Below, in pieces: positions 36,438 through 45,554 of a DNA stretch of 64,000 nt. The translations under genes were made by a program, and so were the position numbers. Source of the DNA: Flavobacteriales bacterium (GTDB lineage: Bacteria; Bacteroidota; Bacteroidia; Flavobacteriales_D; Sanyastnellaceae); contig JADHLY010000005.1 of the NCBI GenBank assembly GCA_016780385.1, forward strand, positions 1-64,000. Reading direction: 5' to 3'. The notes below the pieces were generated by a model. It ran no database searches, had not been told where the DNA came from, and worked only from the letters and a program-made list of their open reading frames with translations. Within the stretch, counting starts at the first letter, position 1. Every line of letters starts with the position of its first letter.

Positions 36438-36554
36438 TCAGCTCAGGAAGTAGATGACCGTAATGACAACCGCAAACAAAAAGAGGGCGAGGACAACGGG
36501 TCCTCCGATTTCGTTCTGCTCGGCTTCTGAGTGGTCGTGGTGATCGTGTCCCAT
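36438..36554 (-). CDS. 38-residue His-rich single-pass membrane micropeptide
   Basis: ATG 36554 to TGA 36438. The peptide starts MGHDHHDHSEAEQNEIGGP, a His/Asp-rich head, followed by one clean membrane helix (VVLALFLFAVVITVIYFL) and a terminal Ser. An exact -7 box (TATTTTTG) lies 22 bp upstream on the same strand, which supports a real gene. The head could bind a metal, and the size resembles small respiratory-complex subunits, but no family is recognised. It fills most of the 244-bp gap between two large plus-strand genes. Confidence 0.6.
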   Translation of the reverse strand: MGHDHHDHSEAEQNEIGGPVVLALFLFAVVITVIYFLS

Positions 36555-36576
36555 GATGGTGCTTCGTTTGCAACCT

Positions 36577-36584
36577 CAAAAATA
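36577..36584 (-). promoter_or_regulatory. -7 box of the micropeptide gene
   Basis: Exact TATTTTTG on the minus strand; predicted leader about 15-18 nt to ATG 36554. Confidence 0.45.
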
Positions 36585-36637
36585 ACACACCTCGGCGTGC
36601 TTTGAAGGCGGCCATAGCTTCAGGTCCACCATGTTTC

Positions 36638-36657
36638 CCACACAACGCTTCGTGTGG
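36638..36657. promoter_or_regulatory. Small inverted repeat before the lysyl-oxidase-like gene
   Basis: CCACAC/GTGTGG (36638-36643 with 36652-36657) around 8 nt, ending 12 bp before ATG 36670. A possible operator or leader hairpin. Confidence 0.25.
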
Positions 36658-36669
36658 TAAATTCAACGC

Positions 36670-39105
36670 ATGCTAATCCGAGTCAGCCTCCTGTTTTCTC
36701 TGTTTGCCTTTGCTCCTCTTTTTGGGGCGGCCCAAGAGCCCTGTGAAGAAGGTCAACACACTTTCTCAGTGGTGATTTCTCCGGACTCCTGGCCGGGCGA
36801 GATGAGTTGGGTTCTGACCAATGGCGATGGCGATTTGCTGTTGGAAGCAGACGTGCAGAATGCCGCTGATACGCTCTACACCTTTTGTATTGATGCCGCT
36901 GATTGGGAAGACTGTATGGTCTTCACGATGAACGACACCTATGGCGATGGCCTCGTTGGAGATGCGTTCTATCAGGTTTGGCTAGATGGTGACATGCTGG
37001 TCGAAGGCAGTGGCAATTATGGATTTGGCCAGTCCCACGCCATTGATTGTCCCCCAGGTTGGACCTGCAATGAGGCCATTGAACTCAACCTGGGAGACGA
37101 TCCGATCACGGTCTCAGCCTCGGGCAATGTCGAGTGGTGGACGTTTACCCCTGCTGAGAACGGCATGTACGCCTTGTCGAGTTGTGGTTCAGGCTGTGAT
37201 ACACGGCTTTGGGTCTACGACTACTGCAACATGAACAACTTCGACGACACCAACGAAGGGTCCATCTATTACGATGACAATCAGGGCAGTTGTGAGGACA
37301 ACGAAGAGAGCGCCCAGCTTTATGTCCTGCTCGAAGGCGGTGTGACGTATTGGGTGCGCTTCGCCAACCTAGCAGGCGATTGTGGAGGATTTGATTGGAC
37401 GCTGGCCTACGGCGGCCCTGCAGAGGGGTGCATGGATGAGACCGCATGCAACTACAATCCTGCTGCGGAAGTCGATAACGGCAGCTGCATCTATCCCGGC
37501 GACCCGCTGTGCACTGGTCCGGACCTCATGGTGGTCGAAAGCGCCATCGAGAACAGCCTGCAGGCCGAGACGATGATGGTGGACGAGGACAACTGCTACA
37601 TCGTAGAGGGGTGTCTCAACGGCTATGGCGAGCGTGAGCTCGTCCGCTTCACTACCCACATCAAGAACATTGGCGACATCGATTACTACATCGGCACCAC
37701 CGCCCAAAGCGATACGACCGAGCAGTTCGAGTGGGGCGATTGCCACAACCACTGGCACTACAAGGGCTATGCGAAGTATGACCTGTTCACCATGGACGGC
37801 CAGATGCTGCCCATCGGCTTCAAGAACGGCTTCTGCGTCATGGACCTCGAGTGTAGCGATGGCGGTACTTTTCAGTACGGCTGCAGCAACATGGGCATTT
37901 CTGCCCATTGTGGCGACATTTATGGGGCGGGCCTTTCCTGTCAATGGATTGACGTCACAGGCATTCCAGACGGGGTGTACCACTTGGTGGTGCGGGTCAA
38001 TTGGGACTACAGCCCAGATGCCCTCGGTCGACAGGAAAACGATTACGAAAACAACTGGGGGGTCGTCTGCATCCAAATGGACCGCTCCTCAGGAGAATTG
38101 GCGGTCGAAGTGTGGGACGATTGTGACCAGCTCGTCGATTGCAACGGAGAGGCATACGGAACGGCGCAAATGGACTGCATGGGCGATTGTGGCGGAACGG
38201 CCTTGATGGGCGACCTCGACCTCGACGCCGACCAGGATTTGACCGATGCCGAAGCCTATGTGGACGGCATTCTCGGCAATGACCTGAGCCCCATGCCGTG
38301 CAACGACCTGGATCAGGATGGCGAACTAACAGTATCAGACGCGGCCCTCATGGCGCGTTGCCAGTTTTGGGATATGGCGCATGACCACCCGGACAGCGCC
38401 GGTTTCCACGACAAGTGTCAATTCCCCGCACCCCATGTGATCAATCCCTACGACAGCGTCTGGTTTTCCTTGGGGGAGGTCAATTGGGAGCAGGGCTTCT
38501 TTGATGTCCAGGTCCTGAATCCCCACAACCGCATTTTGGGGTACCAGTTCGATGTGAGCTGTGGCATTCAACAGGTGGTCAGCATGGTTGACCCGATTGA
38601 GTACATGATCCAGCCTGAGTTCGCCTTGGGGGGCAACACTGTCATTGGTTTGAGCTACGAAAACGCATCCATGTCCAAGCACTACGAGTGGACGACACTT
38701 TGCCGCATATACTGGACTGAAGCCCCCGCAACGGAGCTTTGCATCAACGGTATCACGGAGGTGGTCAACAGCATGTACCAGAATGCCGTGCCGTACCTCG
38801 TCGATCCATGCACCACGGTCAATGGAATCGGTGGCGTGCTCGCAGGTTCTGTGCTCCAGGTCAACCCTAACCCCGTGCAGGCGGGCGAGTCCCTGGTCTT
38901 GAATTTCTCTGGAGGATCCCTCGCTGGTGCCGAAGTGCGCTGGTTGGATTTGACAGGTCGCTTACTGGGAAAGACGCGCTGGACGGGCGCCGAGCGCTTC
39001 ATGCTCGGAACCGATGGGCGTCCTGCGGGCAGCTATCTGATTCAGGTGGTACAGCGGACCGCAGGTGGCGACATCCTGCATACCCGTCGGGTCACCGTGC
39101 GCTGA
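36670..39105 (+). CDS. Secreted lysyl-oxidase-like enzyme with dockerin and cohesin-like modules, T9SS type A cargo
   Basis: 811 aa. Signal peptide, a Cys-rich beta domain, a PPC-like domain (to ~248), one Cys unit (GCMDETACNYNP), then a lysyl oxidase domain (~283-475). Copper ligands CHNHWHY (His359, 361, 363); Lys385 (GFKNGFCVMDL) and Tyr418 (CGDIYGAGLSCQWIDVT) match the Lys320/Tyr355 pair that forms the LTQ cofactor of human LOX, with similar spacing (33 here, 35 there). Also NDYENNWGVVC, equal to the SDYTNNVVRC of LOX. Next come a type I dockerin (GDLDLDADQDL, NDLDQDGELTVSDAAL), a cohesin-like beta-sandwich (~595-715) and a T9SS type A domain (VNPNPVQAGESL). Predicted extracellular copper amine oxidase; substrate unknown. 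Confidence 0.88.
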   Translation: MLIRVSLLFSLFAFAPLFGAAQEPCEEGQHTFSVVISPDSWPGEMSWVLTNGDGDLLLEADVQNAADTLYTFCIDAADWEDCMVFTMNDTYGDGLVGDAFYQVWLDGDMLVEGSGNYGFGQSHAIDCPPGWTCNEAIELNLGDDPITVSASGNVEWWTFTPAENGMYALSSCGSGCDTRLWVYDYCNMNNFDDTNEGSIYYDDNQGSCEDNEESAQLYVLLEGGVTYWVRFANLAGDCGGFDWTLAYGGPAEGCMDETACNYNPAAEVDNGSCIYPGDPLCTGPDLMVVESAIENSLQAETMMVDEDNCYIVEGCLNGYGERELVRFTTHIKNIGDIDYYIGTTAQSDTTEQFEWGDCHNHWHYKGYAKYDLFTMDGQMLPIGFKNGFCVMDLECSDGGTFQYGCSNMGISAHCGDIYGAGLSCQWIDVTGIPDGVYHLVVRVNWDYSPDALGRQENDYENNWGVVCIQMDRSSGELAVEVWDDCDQLVDCNGEAYGTAQMDCMGDCGGTALMGDLDLDADQDLTDAEAYVDGILGNDLSPMPCNDLDQDGELTVSDAALMARCQFWDMAHDHPDSAGFHDKCQFPAPHVINPYDSVWFSLGEVNWEQGFFDVQVLNPHNRILGYQFDVSCGIQQVVSMVDPIEYMIQPEFALGGNTVIGLSYENASMSKHYEWTTLCRIYWTEAPATELCINGITEVVNSMYQNAVPYLVDPCTTVNGIGGVLAGSVLQVNPNPVQAGESLVLNFSGGSLAGAEVRWLDLTGRLLGKTRWTGAERFMLGTDGRPAGSYLIQVVQRTAGGDILHTRRVTVR

Positions 39106-39937
39106 TTTTTTTTCGGCCGGCGATGGCATTGGCGGTGACGGCCGCCAGCACGATGCCAATGCCAACCAGCGCCCACCCGGTGATCTTTTCGTCGAAGAGG
39201 AACCAGGCCATACCCAGGGCAAGGATGGCCCCGAAGTACTTGAATGGCATTACGCGGGCTGCGTCTTCGAGGTGCAAGGCCTTGGTCATGGCGACCTGGG
39301 CGAGGAGGGACAACACCCCGATACCGAGCGCCATCCCCCATTGAGAAGAGGTCATGGGATGCCATACAGTGGCGCTCCAAGTGCCCATGATGGGCGTGGC
39401 AATCATATGGAAATAGGTCACCACACCCACAGGTGTGTCCGTCTCCCGGCACTTGATGGTCGCGAGGTAGGCCACGGCGGCCAGCAAAGCACTGCCGAGG
39501 CCCATGCCCAGGTAAAGCCACGAGACGCGCGGATCGAATCCCTTGACCACCAAGATGCCGCCAAAAGCGGCTGCGAAGTAAAGCCAGCGGTGGGGTCGGA
39601 TGCGCTGACCGTCAAACAGAATGGCCAGCAGCACCGTGAAAATGGGAGAGAGGTATTGGATGACGGTTGCGCTCGCCAGCGGAATGTGCCGGATGGTGTG
39701 AAAGAACAATGTCAGGGCAATCATCCCCGACACACCGCGCAACAAGAGCCACTTTCTATTGTGTCCGAGAAGTGGATCCCCTTGGCGCCAAATCCACACA
39801 GCACAGAAAACAAAGCTGATGGCGCTTCGCAAAAAGACCAGTTGTGGCGTAGGAAGGACGGCCAAGGCCTTCACCAAAAGGTTGGCCGAGGTGTACAGCA
39901 CCACCGACTGCAACATGAAGACCAGTCCTCGTGACAT
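39092..39937 (-). CDS. DMT-superfamily (EamA) transporter
   Basis: 281 aa, ten hydrophobic helices in two EamA halves; the signature FFHTIRHIPLASATVIQYLSP and its second-half counterpart MTKALHLEDAARVMPFKY are typical of the RhaT/EamA group. Probably an inner-membrane metabolite exporter; substrate unknown. The 3' end overlaps the lysyl-oxidase-like gene by 14 bp in convergent orientation. Confidence 0.85.
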   Translation of the reverse strand: MSRGLVFMLQSVVLYTSANLLVKALAVLPTPQLVFLRSAISFVFCAVWIWRQGDPLLGHNRKWLLLRGVSGMIALTLFFHTIRHIPLASATVIQYLSPIFTVLLAILFDGQRIRPHRWLYFAAAFGGILVVKGFDPRVSWLYLGMGLGSALLAAVAYLATIKCRETDTPVGVVTYFHMIATPIMGTWSATVWHPMTSSQWGMALGIGVLSLLAQVAMTKALHLEDAARVMPFKYFGAILALGMAWFLFDEKITGWALVGIGIVLAAVTANAIAGRKKISAR

Positions 39938-39977
39938 CGGCGCGAAGGTCGGTGCCGCGAGCCTTATCAGGTTCCGG

Positions 39978-40421
39978 TCAGCGAATGGGCTTGATTTTCA
40001 ACGCCAGTTTCCACCCCAGCCAGCCCATGGGCAGGTATCCCAGGATGTCGATAGCGAGGAAAAGGGGAGGTTGTCCTGGCAACATGAAGGCATTGGCAAT
40101 GCCGCCGACCAGCACAAAGCCGGCCACGAACAAGGGGACGCGTGGCCCCCGGTTGGCAGCCACAAGGCCGGCCACCAAAGCCCCAATGAAAGCACCATTC
40201 CAATGGGCGACGAGCGGACCGAGCATGTGCACGGGTTCCAGCGTGGCGAAATAGGCGCGCCATACTTCCTCCATGGCTTCTGGAGCGGCAGTAGGATCAT
40301 AAGGAGGGGCCAGGGGGGCTTGGGTCAGCTTGGCCATGGGCCCGAGCAAAAACATGTTGGCGGGCATACTGGCGATGGCTCCAGCCACACCAGCGAGAAT
40401 ATTGCGAAGGATGGGGTTCAT
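39978..40421 (-). CDS. Small integral membrane protein, unknown
   Basis: 147 aa from MNPILRNILAGVAGAIASM, about four membrane segments (residues ~5-28, 70-90, 98-115, 122-140) with a short extramembrane loop (LTQAPLAPPYDPTAAPEAME). The longer upstream frame overlaps the aminotransferase gene and is not expected. It lies 40 bp after that gene on the same strand and may be co-transcribed. No family recognised. Confidence 0.6.
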   Translation of the reverse strand: MNPILRNILAGVAGAIASMPANMFLLGPMAKLTQAPLAPPYDPTAAPEAMEEVWRAYFATLEPVHMLGPLVAHWNGAFIGALVAGLVAANRGPRVPLFVAGFVLVGGIANAFMLPGQPPLFLAIDILGYLPMGWLGWKLALKIKPIR

Positions 40422-40461
40422 GACGTAAAAGTCTTGGGCAAATTTGGCGTATTGCAGGGAT

Positions 40462-41367
40462 TCAAAACGGCAGCGCAACCGCCGTTTCGAGGATGTAGTC
40501 GTTGTAGCGCTGCTGCAGTTGCGTGGTCAGAGGGCCCTTGTTGCCGGAAGCGATGCGTCGGCCATCGGCTGCTACAATGTGGGCCAGGGCGCCCATGGTG
40601 CCGGTGGTAAAGGCCTCGTCAGCAGTGTAGAGTTCCGTCAAGGTCAGGTCGGCCTCCCGGGCAGGGATTCCGGCTTCTGCGGCGGTGTCGAGCACGAACT
40701 TCCGCGTCAGTCCAGGCAGGCAGGCGTGTGCAAACGGCGTGAGCAATTCACCGCCGCGCACAAGGAAGAGGTTGGTCGCATTGGTTTCCGCCAGGAAGCC
40801 ACGGTCGTCAAGCATGATGGCATCATCCATGCCCGCCACGTTGGCCTCGATTTTGGCGAGGATGTTGTTGAGCAGGTTGTTGTGGTGGATGTGGCTGTCG
40901 AGGAATTGCGGGCTGTTGCGGCGGATGGCGCTCGTGATGAGTCGAATGCCTTCATCGCCGTAGACCATCCCTTTGTACTCGGGCACCACGATGAGGGTGG
41001 GACCATGTACGTTGAGCCTTGGATCCATACCGCTGGTCGACTTGCGTCCCCGACTGAGCGTAATGCGGCAATGCACGCCGTCCCGCATGCCATTGGCTTC
41101 GAGCGTCGAAAAGATGGCGTTTCTCACGGCGTCGCGTTCCGGAATGTCTGCAAATGCGAGGGCATGGGCAGAGGCGAGCAGACGGTCGAGGTGTTCCTCG
41201 AGTTGTATGGCCTTGCCCTCTGTGATCCGGAGGCCTTCCCACACGGCATCGCCACCTTGTACCACGCTGTCGAGGACGTGGACTTTGGCCTCATCGCGGG
41301 CTACGAGCCCATCGACCCAGCACTGTGTGCTGGCATTGCGGGGGTCGGGTTGGTTGAATTTGGCCAT
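40462..41367 (-). CDS. Class IV PLP aminotransferase (branched-chain/D-amino acid type)
   Basis: 301 aa fold type IV aminotransferase. Visible: WVDGLVARDEAKVHVLDSVVQGGDAVWEGLR (N-terminal family block), CRITLSRG, the PLP-lysine region NNLLNNILAKIEAN, the E-T-N-A-T-N-LF motif that binds the cofactor, and TGTMGALAHI. It resembles branched-chain aminotransferase but lacks some ilvE features, so the exact amino acid is uncertain. Start MAKFNQPDP overlaps the sulfotransferase stop by 1 nt (TGATG). The run icmF, sulfotransferase, aminotransferase suggests a link to branched-chain acyl metabolism. Confidence 0.85.
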   Translation of the reverse strand: MAKFNQPDPRNASTQCWVDGLVARDEAKVHVLDSVVQGGDAVWEGLRITEGKAIQLEEHLDRLLASAHALAFADIPERDAVRNAIFSTLEANGMRDGVHCRITLSRGRKSTSGMDPRLNVHGPTLIVVPEYKGMVYGDEGIRLITSAIRRNSPQFLDSHIHHNNLLNNILAKIEANVAGMDDAIMLDDRGFLAETNATNLFLVRGGELLTPFAHACLPGLTRKFVLDTAAEAGIPAREADLTLTELYTADEAFTTGTMGALAHIVAADGRRIASGNKGPLTTQLQQRYNDYILETAVALPF

Positions 41368-42083
41368 CAGATCGCGTGTTGAAGCAAGGTGTGATATGCG
41401 GCCTTGCAGTCCTGGTGAAGATCGGACAAATGCGCTGGAACGTCGTGCTCGCGCGGCGTTCGGGGCTCCCAGCCCGAAGAAGCGTGGACGCCGGCATACC
41501 ACCAAGGAGCCCACGGGCCGTCTTCTGGCCGGGGACCGGGGGGCCACTGCATCATGTCGGCATTCCATTCCAAGCCCAATGCCGAACACATCGCGCGCAA
41601 CGTGGACTCGGGAGCGGCTTGCAATCGGTCACTGCACACGACCACAGGGGGACGCCCTGAAGCCGTCAGCTGTTTCAGGAGCTGGCATTGCAAGGCATAG
41701 CCCACATCCTGCATGGTGGGCCGGGTGATGTGGGCGCCATACGAAGCCATCACAGCGGCGGGATTGCGGAAGAGCAAAACGTGATGGTCCTCGGCAAAAG
41801 CGGACCAGGGCAGTCCTTCGAAGTGATTGGCGATGTGCTTGCAGAAGAGGACCTTGTCTCCGTTGCGTTCCATGGGTGCAGGGGCCATGCGCGCGAGCGC
41901 GGCCTCGGCAGTCGTGGGCCAGACGGCCATTGTGGCTTCACGGTCGGGGCGTTGAGCGCCGGTGTTGGCCAAGAAGTATCCGTAGAGAGGCTCATCCAGG
42001 ACCCTGGTGTCGGGCCGTTGGGCAAAGCTGTACATGAGCGCTGTGCTCATGGAGCGGGGGCCAGACCACAGGTGGATGACCAC
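41367..42083 (-). CDS. Sulfotransferase-like P-loop protein
   Basis: 238 aa with the PAPS-binding type N-terminus IHLWSGPRSMSTALMYSFAQRPD and a central LLFRNPAAVMASY, as in sulfotransferase-family proteins often found next to aminotransferases. GTG start; only 3 bp after icmF and overlapping the aminotransferase by 1 nt, so it is in one operon. Whether it transfers sulfate is not certain; proteins of this group are poorly characterised. Confidence 0.75.
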   Translation of the reverse strand: MVIHLWSGPRSMSTALMYSFAQRPDTRVLDEPLYGYFLANTGAQRPDREATMAVWPTTAEAALARMAPAPMERNGDKVLFCKHIANHFEGLPWSAFAEDHHVLLFRNPAAVMASYGAHITRPTMQDVGYALQCQLLKQLTASGRPPVVVCSDRLQAAPESTLRAMCSALGLEWNADMMQWPPGPRPEDGPWAPWWYAGVHASSGWEPRTPREHDVPAHLSDLHQDCKAAYHTLLQHAI

Positions 42084-42086
42084 AGC

Positions 42087-45000
42087 TTACATGTTGCGGC
42101 GGTAAGCACCGCCCACTTCAAACAAAGCTTCAGTCAATTGGCCCAATGAGCATGACTTCACCGCTTGCATCAATTCGACAAACAGGTTGCCGTGTGCGAC
42201 TGCAGTGGCTTTCACCTGGCCCACCGCATCGCTGGAGTCGGATTCAAAGGCGCTGTGCATAGCACGCAAACCGTCAATTTGGGCCTGCTTTTCCTTTGCC
42301 GTGGCCCGGATGACTTCTCCAGGCACCAGGGTGGGGGACCCCTCCTTGGACAGGAAGGTGTTCACGCCAATGATGGGGTATTCACCGGTATGCTTCAAGG
42401 TTTCGTAGTGCAGGGACTCCTCTTGAATCCGGCTGCGCTGGTACATCGTTTCCATGGCGCCGAGCACGCCTCCGCGTTCGGTCAAGCGGTCGAATTCGAC
42501 CATTACGGCTTCTTCTACCAGGTCCGTCAGCTCTTCGATGATGAACGCGCCTTGGAGCGGATTTTCGTTTTTGGCCAGGCCGAGTTCGCGGTTGATGATC
42601 AATTGGATGGCAATGGCCCTCCGCACACTGCCTTCGGTTGGCGTCGTGATCGCTTCGTCGAATGCATTGGTATGCAATGAATTGCAGTTGTCGTAAATGG
42701 CATAGAGCGCCTGAAGCGTCGTGCGGATGTCGTTGAAGTCGATTTCCTGGGCATGCAACGAGCGGCCGCTCGTTTGGATGTGGTACTTCAACTTCTGGGC
42801 CCGCTCATCGGCGCCGTACTTCCGGTCGAGGGCCTTGGCCCAAATGCGGCGTGCGACCCGACCGATCACGGCATATTCGGGGTCGATGCCGTTGGAGAAG
42901 AAAAAGCTGAGGTTGGGTCCGAACGCATTGATGTCCATTCCTCGGCTCAGGTAATACTCCACGTAGGTGAAGCCATTGGCGAGGGTGAAAGCGAGTTGGG
43001 TAATGGGGTTCGCACCGGCCTCTGCGATATGATAGCCGCTGATGGACACCGAATAGAAATTCCGGACGCTGTGTTCGATGAAATAGGCCTGTACATCTCC
43101 CATGAGCCTCAAGGCAAATTCCGTGGAGAAGATGCAGGTGTTCTGGGCCTGGTCCTCCTTGAGGATGTCGGCTTGTACAGTTCCGCGCACCTGAGACAAT
43201 GCCTCGGCGGCCAATTGCTGATAGGTGCCTGGATCGAGGACTTCGTCACCGGTGCAGCCGAGCAGCATCAGTCCAAGGCCATCGTTGCCATCGGGCAACT
43301 CTCCGCGATAGCCGGGCCTCTCCAGTCCACGGTCATCCCAGCGCGCCTTGAGCACTTTCTCAACGGCGCCTTCCAGTTTGTGGACGCGGATGTGTTTCTC
43401 GCAGCGCTGATCAATGGCCGCATTCAGGAAAAATGCGAGGACCATGGGCGCTGGGCCGTTGATGGTCATGGACACACTGGTCGACGGGTCACACAGGTCA
43501 AACCCGCTGTACAACCGCTTGGCGTCATCGAGGCAAGAGACGCTGACCCCTGAGTTTCCAACTTTGCCTTGAATGTCAGGCCGGAGGTCTGGGTCGCGTC
43601 CGTAAAGGGTAACTGAGTCAAACGCTGTAGACAGCCGCTTGGCGGGCATGTCCGAACTGACGTAGTGGAACCTGCGGTTCGTCCGCTCCGGACCGCCTTC
43701 TCCGGCAAACATCCGGGTGGGGTCTTCTCCTTCGCGCTTGAACGGATAAATGCCCGCGGTAAATGGGAAGGAGCCCGGCAGGTTTTCCTGCAGGCCCCAG
43801 CGCAGCAAATCTTGCCAGCCTTGGAGTCGGGGCACACTGACCTTGGGAATGGCCTGGTGACTCAGGCTCTGTGAGGTCGTAGGAATACGGATTTCTCGCC
43901 CCCTGACCTCGAAGATGTATTCCTCTTGGCGGTAGCGGTCAGCTTCAGCAGGCCATGATTCCAGCCAATGGAGATTCTTGGGGTCGAGTTCGCGGGTCAA
44001 AGCCTCGGCCTTGGCATGCAGGGCTTCTTGGGCCTCAGGTGCATCAGACAACTCTCCTGCGGCTTTTTGGACCACTTGAAGCCTTCCGGCCACTTCTGCC
44101 TGCGCTGCTGTCCACTCATTGTAACCGCGCACCGTGTCGGCGATTTCGCTCAAGTAGCGCGTGCGTTTGGGAGGGATGACGTGCACCTTTTCACTGTCCC
44201 CCGCTTCAGCGCCAAAAGTGCTGGCCAAATCTGCACCGGTCTGCTCCGCGAGGGCATTCATCAACGTGCGGTACAGCCTGTGGGTGCCCGGGTCGTTGAA
44301 CTGTGACGCAATGGTCCCAAAGATGGGCAGGCTGCCGTCCTCGGCCTCCCACAATTCGTGGTTGCGCTTGTATTGCTTGCGCACGTCGCGCAGGGCATCG
44401 GCCCCGCCGCGCTTGTCAAACTTGTTGATGGCCACCACGTCGGCGAAGTCGAGCATATCGATTTTCTCGAGCTGTGTCGCTGCCCCGAATTCAGGGGTCA
44501 TCACATAGAGGGCCACATCGCTGTGGTCCATGATTTCGGTATCGCTTTGGCCGATGCCGGAAGTCTCCAATACGATGAGGTCGAAGCCGGCCACCTTGAG
44601 AATGTCCAGGGCGTCTCCCACATGGCGGCTAAGGGCAAGGTTGGATTGGCGCGTCGCCAAGGAGCGCATGTAGACGCGGTCAGAAGCGATGGCGTTCATG
44701 CGGATTCGGTCGCCCAACAAGGCGCCACCGGTTTTGCGTTTGGACGGATCCACTGATACAATGGCCATCCGCTTGTCCGTGAAGTCGAGCAGGAAACGGC
44801 GGACCAGCTCATCGACCAAAGAACTCTTGCCGGCGCCACCTGTACCGGTAATGCCCAGCACGGGGACTTGGGCTGTTTGGGCGGCTTTGCGGATGCCCTC
44901 CAAAATGCCGGCGTAACTATCGGCAGCCACTTCAGCTGCGGTGATCAGTCGGGCCAGATCGCCGGGTTGCTGTTGCGAGATGCGGTCGGCTTCACCAGCA

Positions 45001-45476
45001 GGCTGGTCCACGACGGGAAAGTCACAGCGGCGAATGACGTCGTCAATCATCCCTTGCAGACCCAGTGCGCGTCCGTCGTCGGGATGGTAAATGCGTTCGA
45101 TGCCGTATTCCTGAAGTGCTTTGATTTCCTCGGGGAGGATGGTGCCACCGCCACCGCCAAAAATGCGGATATGACCTGCGCCGCGTTCGTCGAGCAGGTC
45201 CTTCATGTATTTGAAGTACTCCATGTGCCCCCCTTGGTAGGAGGTCATGGCAATGGCCTGAACGTCTTCTTCGATGGCGCAGTTGACCACTTCATCCACC
45301 GAACGGTCGTGTCCGAGGTGGATGATCTCACAGCCTGAGCGCTGAAGGATGCGCCGCATGATGTTGATGGCTGCATCGTGCCCATCGAAGAGGGAGGCCG
45401 CGGTGACGATGCGGATGGGATGACCGGATCGTCGGGCAGCAGTGGTCGGTACGTCTTGTGGTTGAGAGGATTCCAT
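42087..45476 (-). CDS. icmF: IcmF, fused isobutyryl-CoA mutase with G-protein chaperone
   Basis: 1129 aa, the fused coenzyme-B12 mutase. Order: B12-binding domain (residues ~20-150, [10 protein letters not shown] with the Co-ligand His), MeaB-like GTPase chaperone (P-loop [10 protein letters not shown] at ~211-220, [18 protein letters not shown]), then the substrate-binding mutase barrel ([38 protein letters not shown]). This order is specific to IcmF rather than methylmalonyl-CoA mutase. It isomerises isobutyryl-CoA and n-butyryl-CoA and sometimes isovaleryl/pivalyl-CoA. Start ATG 45476 rather than TTG 45524; a -7 box lies 21 bp upstream. Followed by two overlapping genes. Confidence 0.93.
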   Translation of the reverse strand: MESSQPQDVPTTAARRSGHPIRIVTAASLFDGHDAAINIMRRILQRSGCEIIHLGHDRSVDEVVNCAIEEDVQAIAMTSYQGGHMEYFKYMKDLLDERGAGHIRIFGGGGGTILPEEIKALQEYGIERIYHPDDGRALGLQGMIDDVIRRCDFPVVDQPAGEADRISQQQPGDLARLITAAEVAADSYAGILEGIRKAAQTAQVPVLGITGTGGAGKSSLVDELVRRFLLDFTDKRMAIVSVDPSKRKTGGALLGDRIRMNAIASDRVYMRSLATRQSNLALSRHVGDALDILKVAGFDLIVLETSGIGQSDTEIMDHSDVALYVMTPEFGAATQLEKIDMLDFADVVAINKFDKRGGADALRDVRKQYKRNHELWEAEDGSLPIFGTIASQFNDPGTHRLYRTLMNALAEQTGADLASTFGAEAGDSEKVHVIPPKRTRYLSEIADTVRGYNEWTAAQAEVAGRLQVVQKAAGELSDAPEAQEALHAKAEALTRELDPKNLHWLESWPAEADRYRQEEYIFEVRGREIRIPTTSQSLSHQAIPKVSVPRLQGWQDLLRWGLQENLPGSFPFTAGIYPFKREGEDPTRMFAGEGGPERTNRRFHYVSSDMPAKRLSTAFDSVTLYGRDPDLRPDIQGKVGNSGVSVSCLDDAKRLYSGFDLCDPSTSVSMTINGPAPMVLAFFLNAAIDQRCEKHIRVHKLEGAVEKVLKARWDDRGLERPGYRGELPDGNDGLGLMLLGCTGDEVLDPGTYQQLAAEALSQVRGTVQADILKEDQAQNTCIFSTEFALRLMGDVQAYFIEHSVRNFYSVSISGYHIAEAGANPITQLAFTLANGFTYVEYYLSRGMDINAFGPNLSFFFSNGIDPEYAVIGRVARRIWAKALDRKYGADERAQKLKYHIQTSGRSLHAQEIDFNDIRTTLQALYAIYDNCNSLHTNAFDEAITTPTEGSVRRAIAIQLIINRELGLAKNENPLQGAFIIEELTDLVEEAVMVEFDRLTERGGVLGAMETMYQRSRIQEESLHYETLKHTGEYPIIGVNTFLSKEGSPTLVPGEVIRATAKEKQAQIDGLRAMHSAFESDSSDAVGQVKATAVAHGNLFVELMQAVKSCSLGQLTEALFEVGGAYRRNM

Positions 45477-45497
45477 GCGCGTTTCAATGGAGCACCC

Positions 45498-45505
45498 CAA
45501 AGTTA
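45498..45505 (-). promoter_or_regulatory. -7 box of icmF
   Basis: Exact TAACTTTG on the minus strand, 21 nt before ATG 45476; a TTG lies 16 bp upstream. Confidence 0.5.
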
Positions 45506-45554
45506 GCCCAGGCGGTGAGGCCAAGGCACGGCTTCAGAGGGTCTCTACAGCGGA

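Noticed and set aside
45477-45524. Extended icmF start at TTG 45524
   Set aside because: The extension would run through the -7 box at 45498-45505, and the added residues are not family-like; ATG 45476 is preferred.
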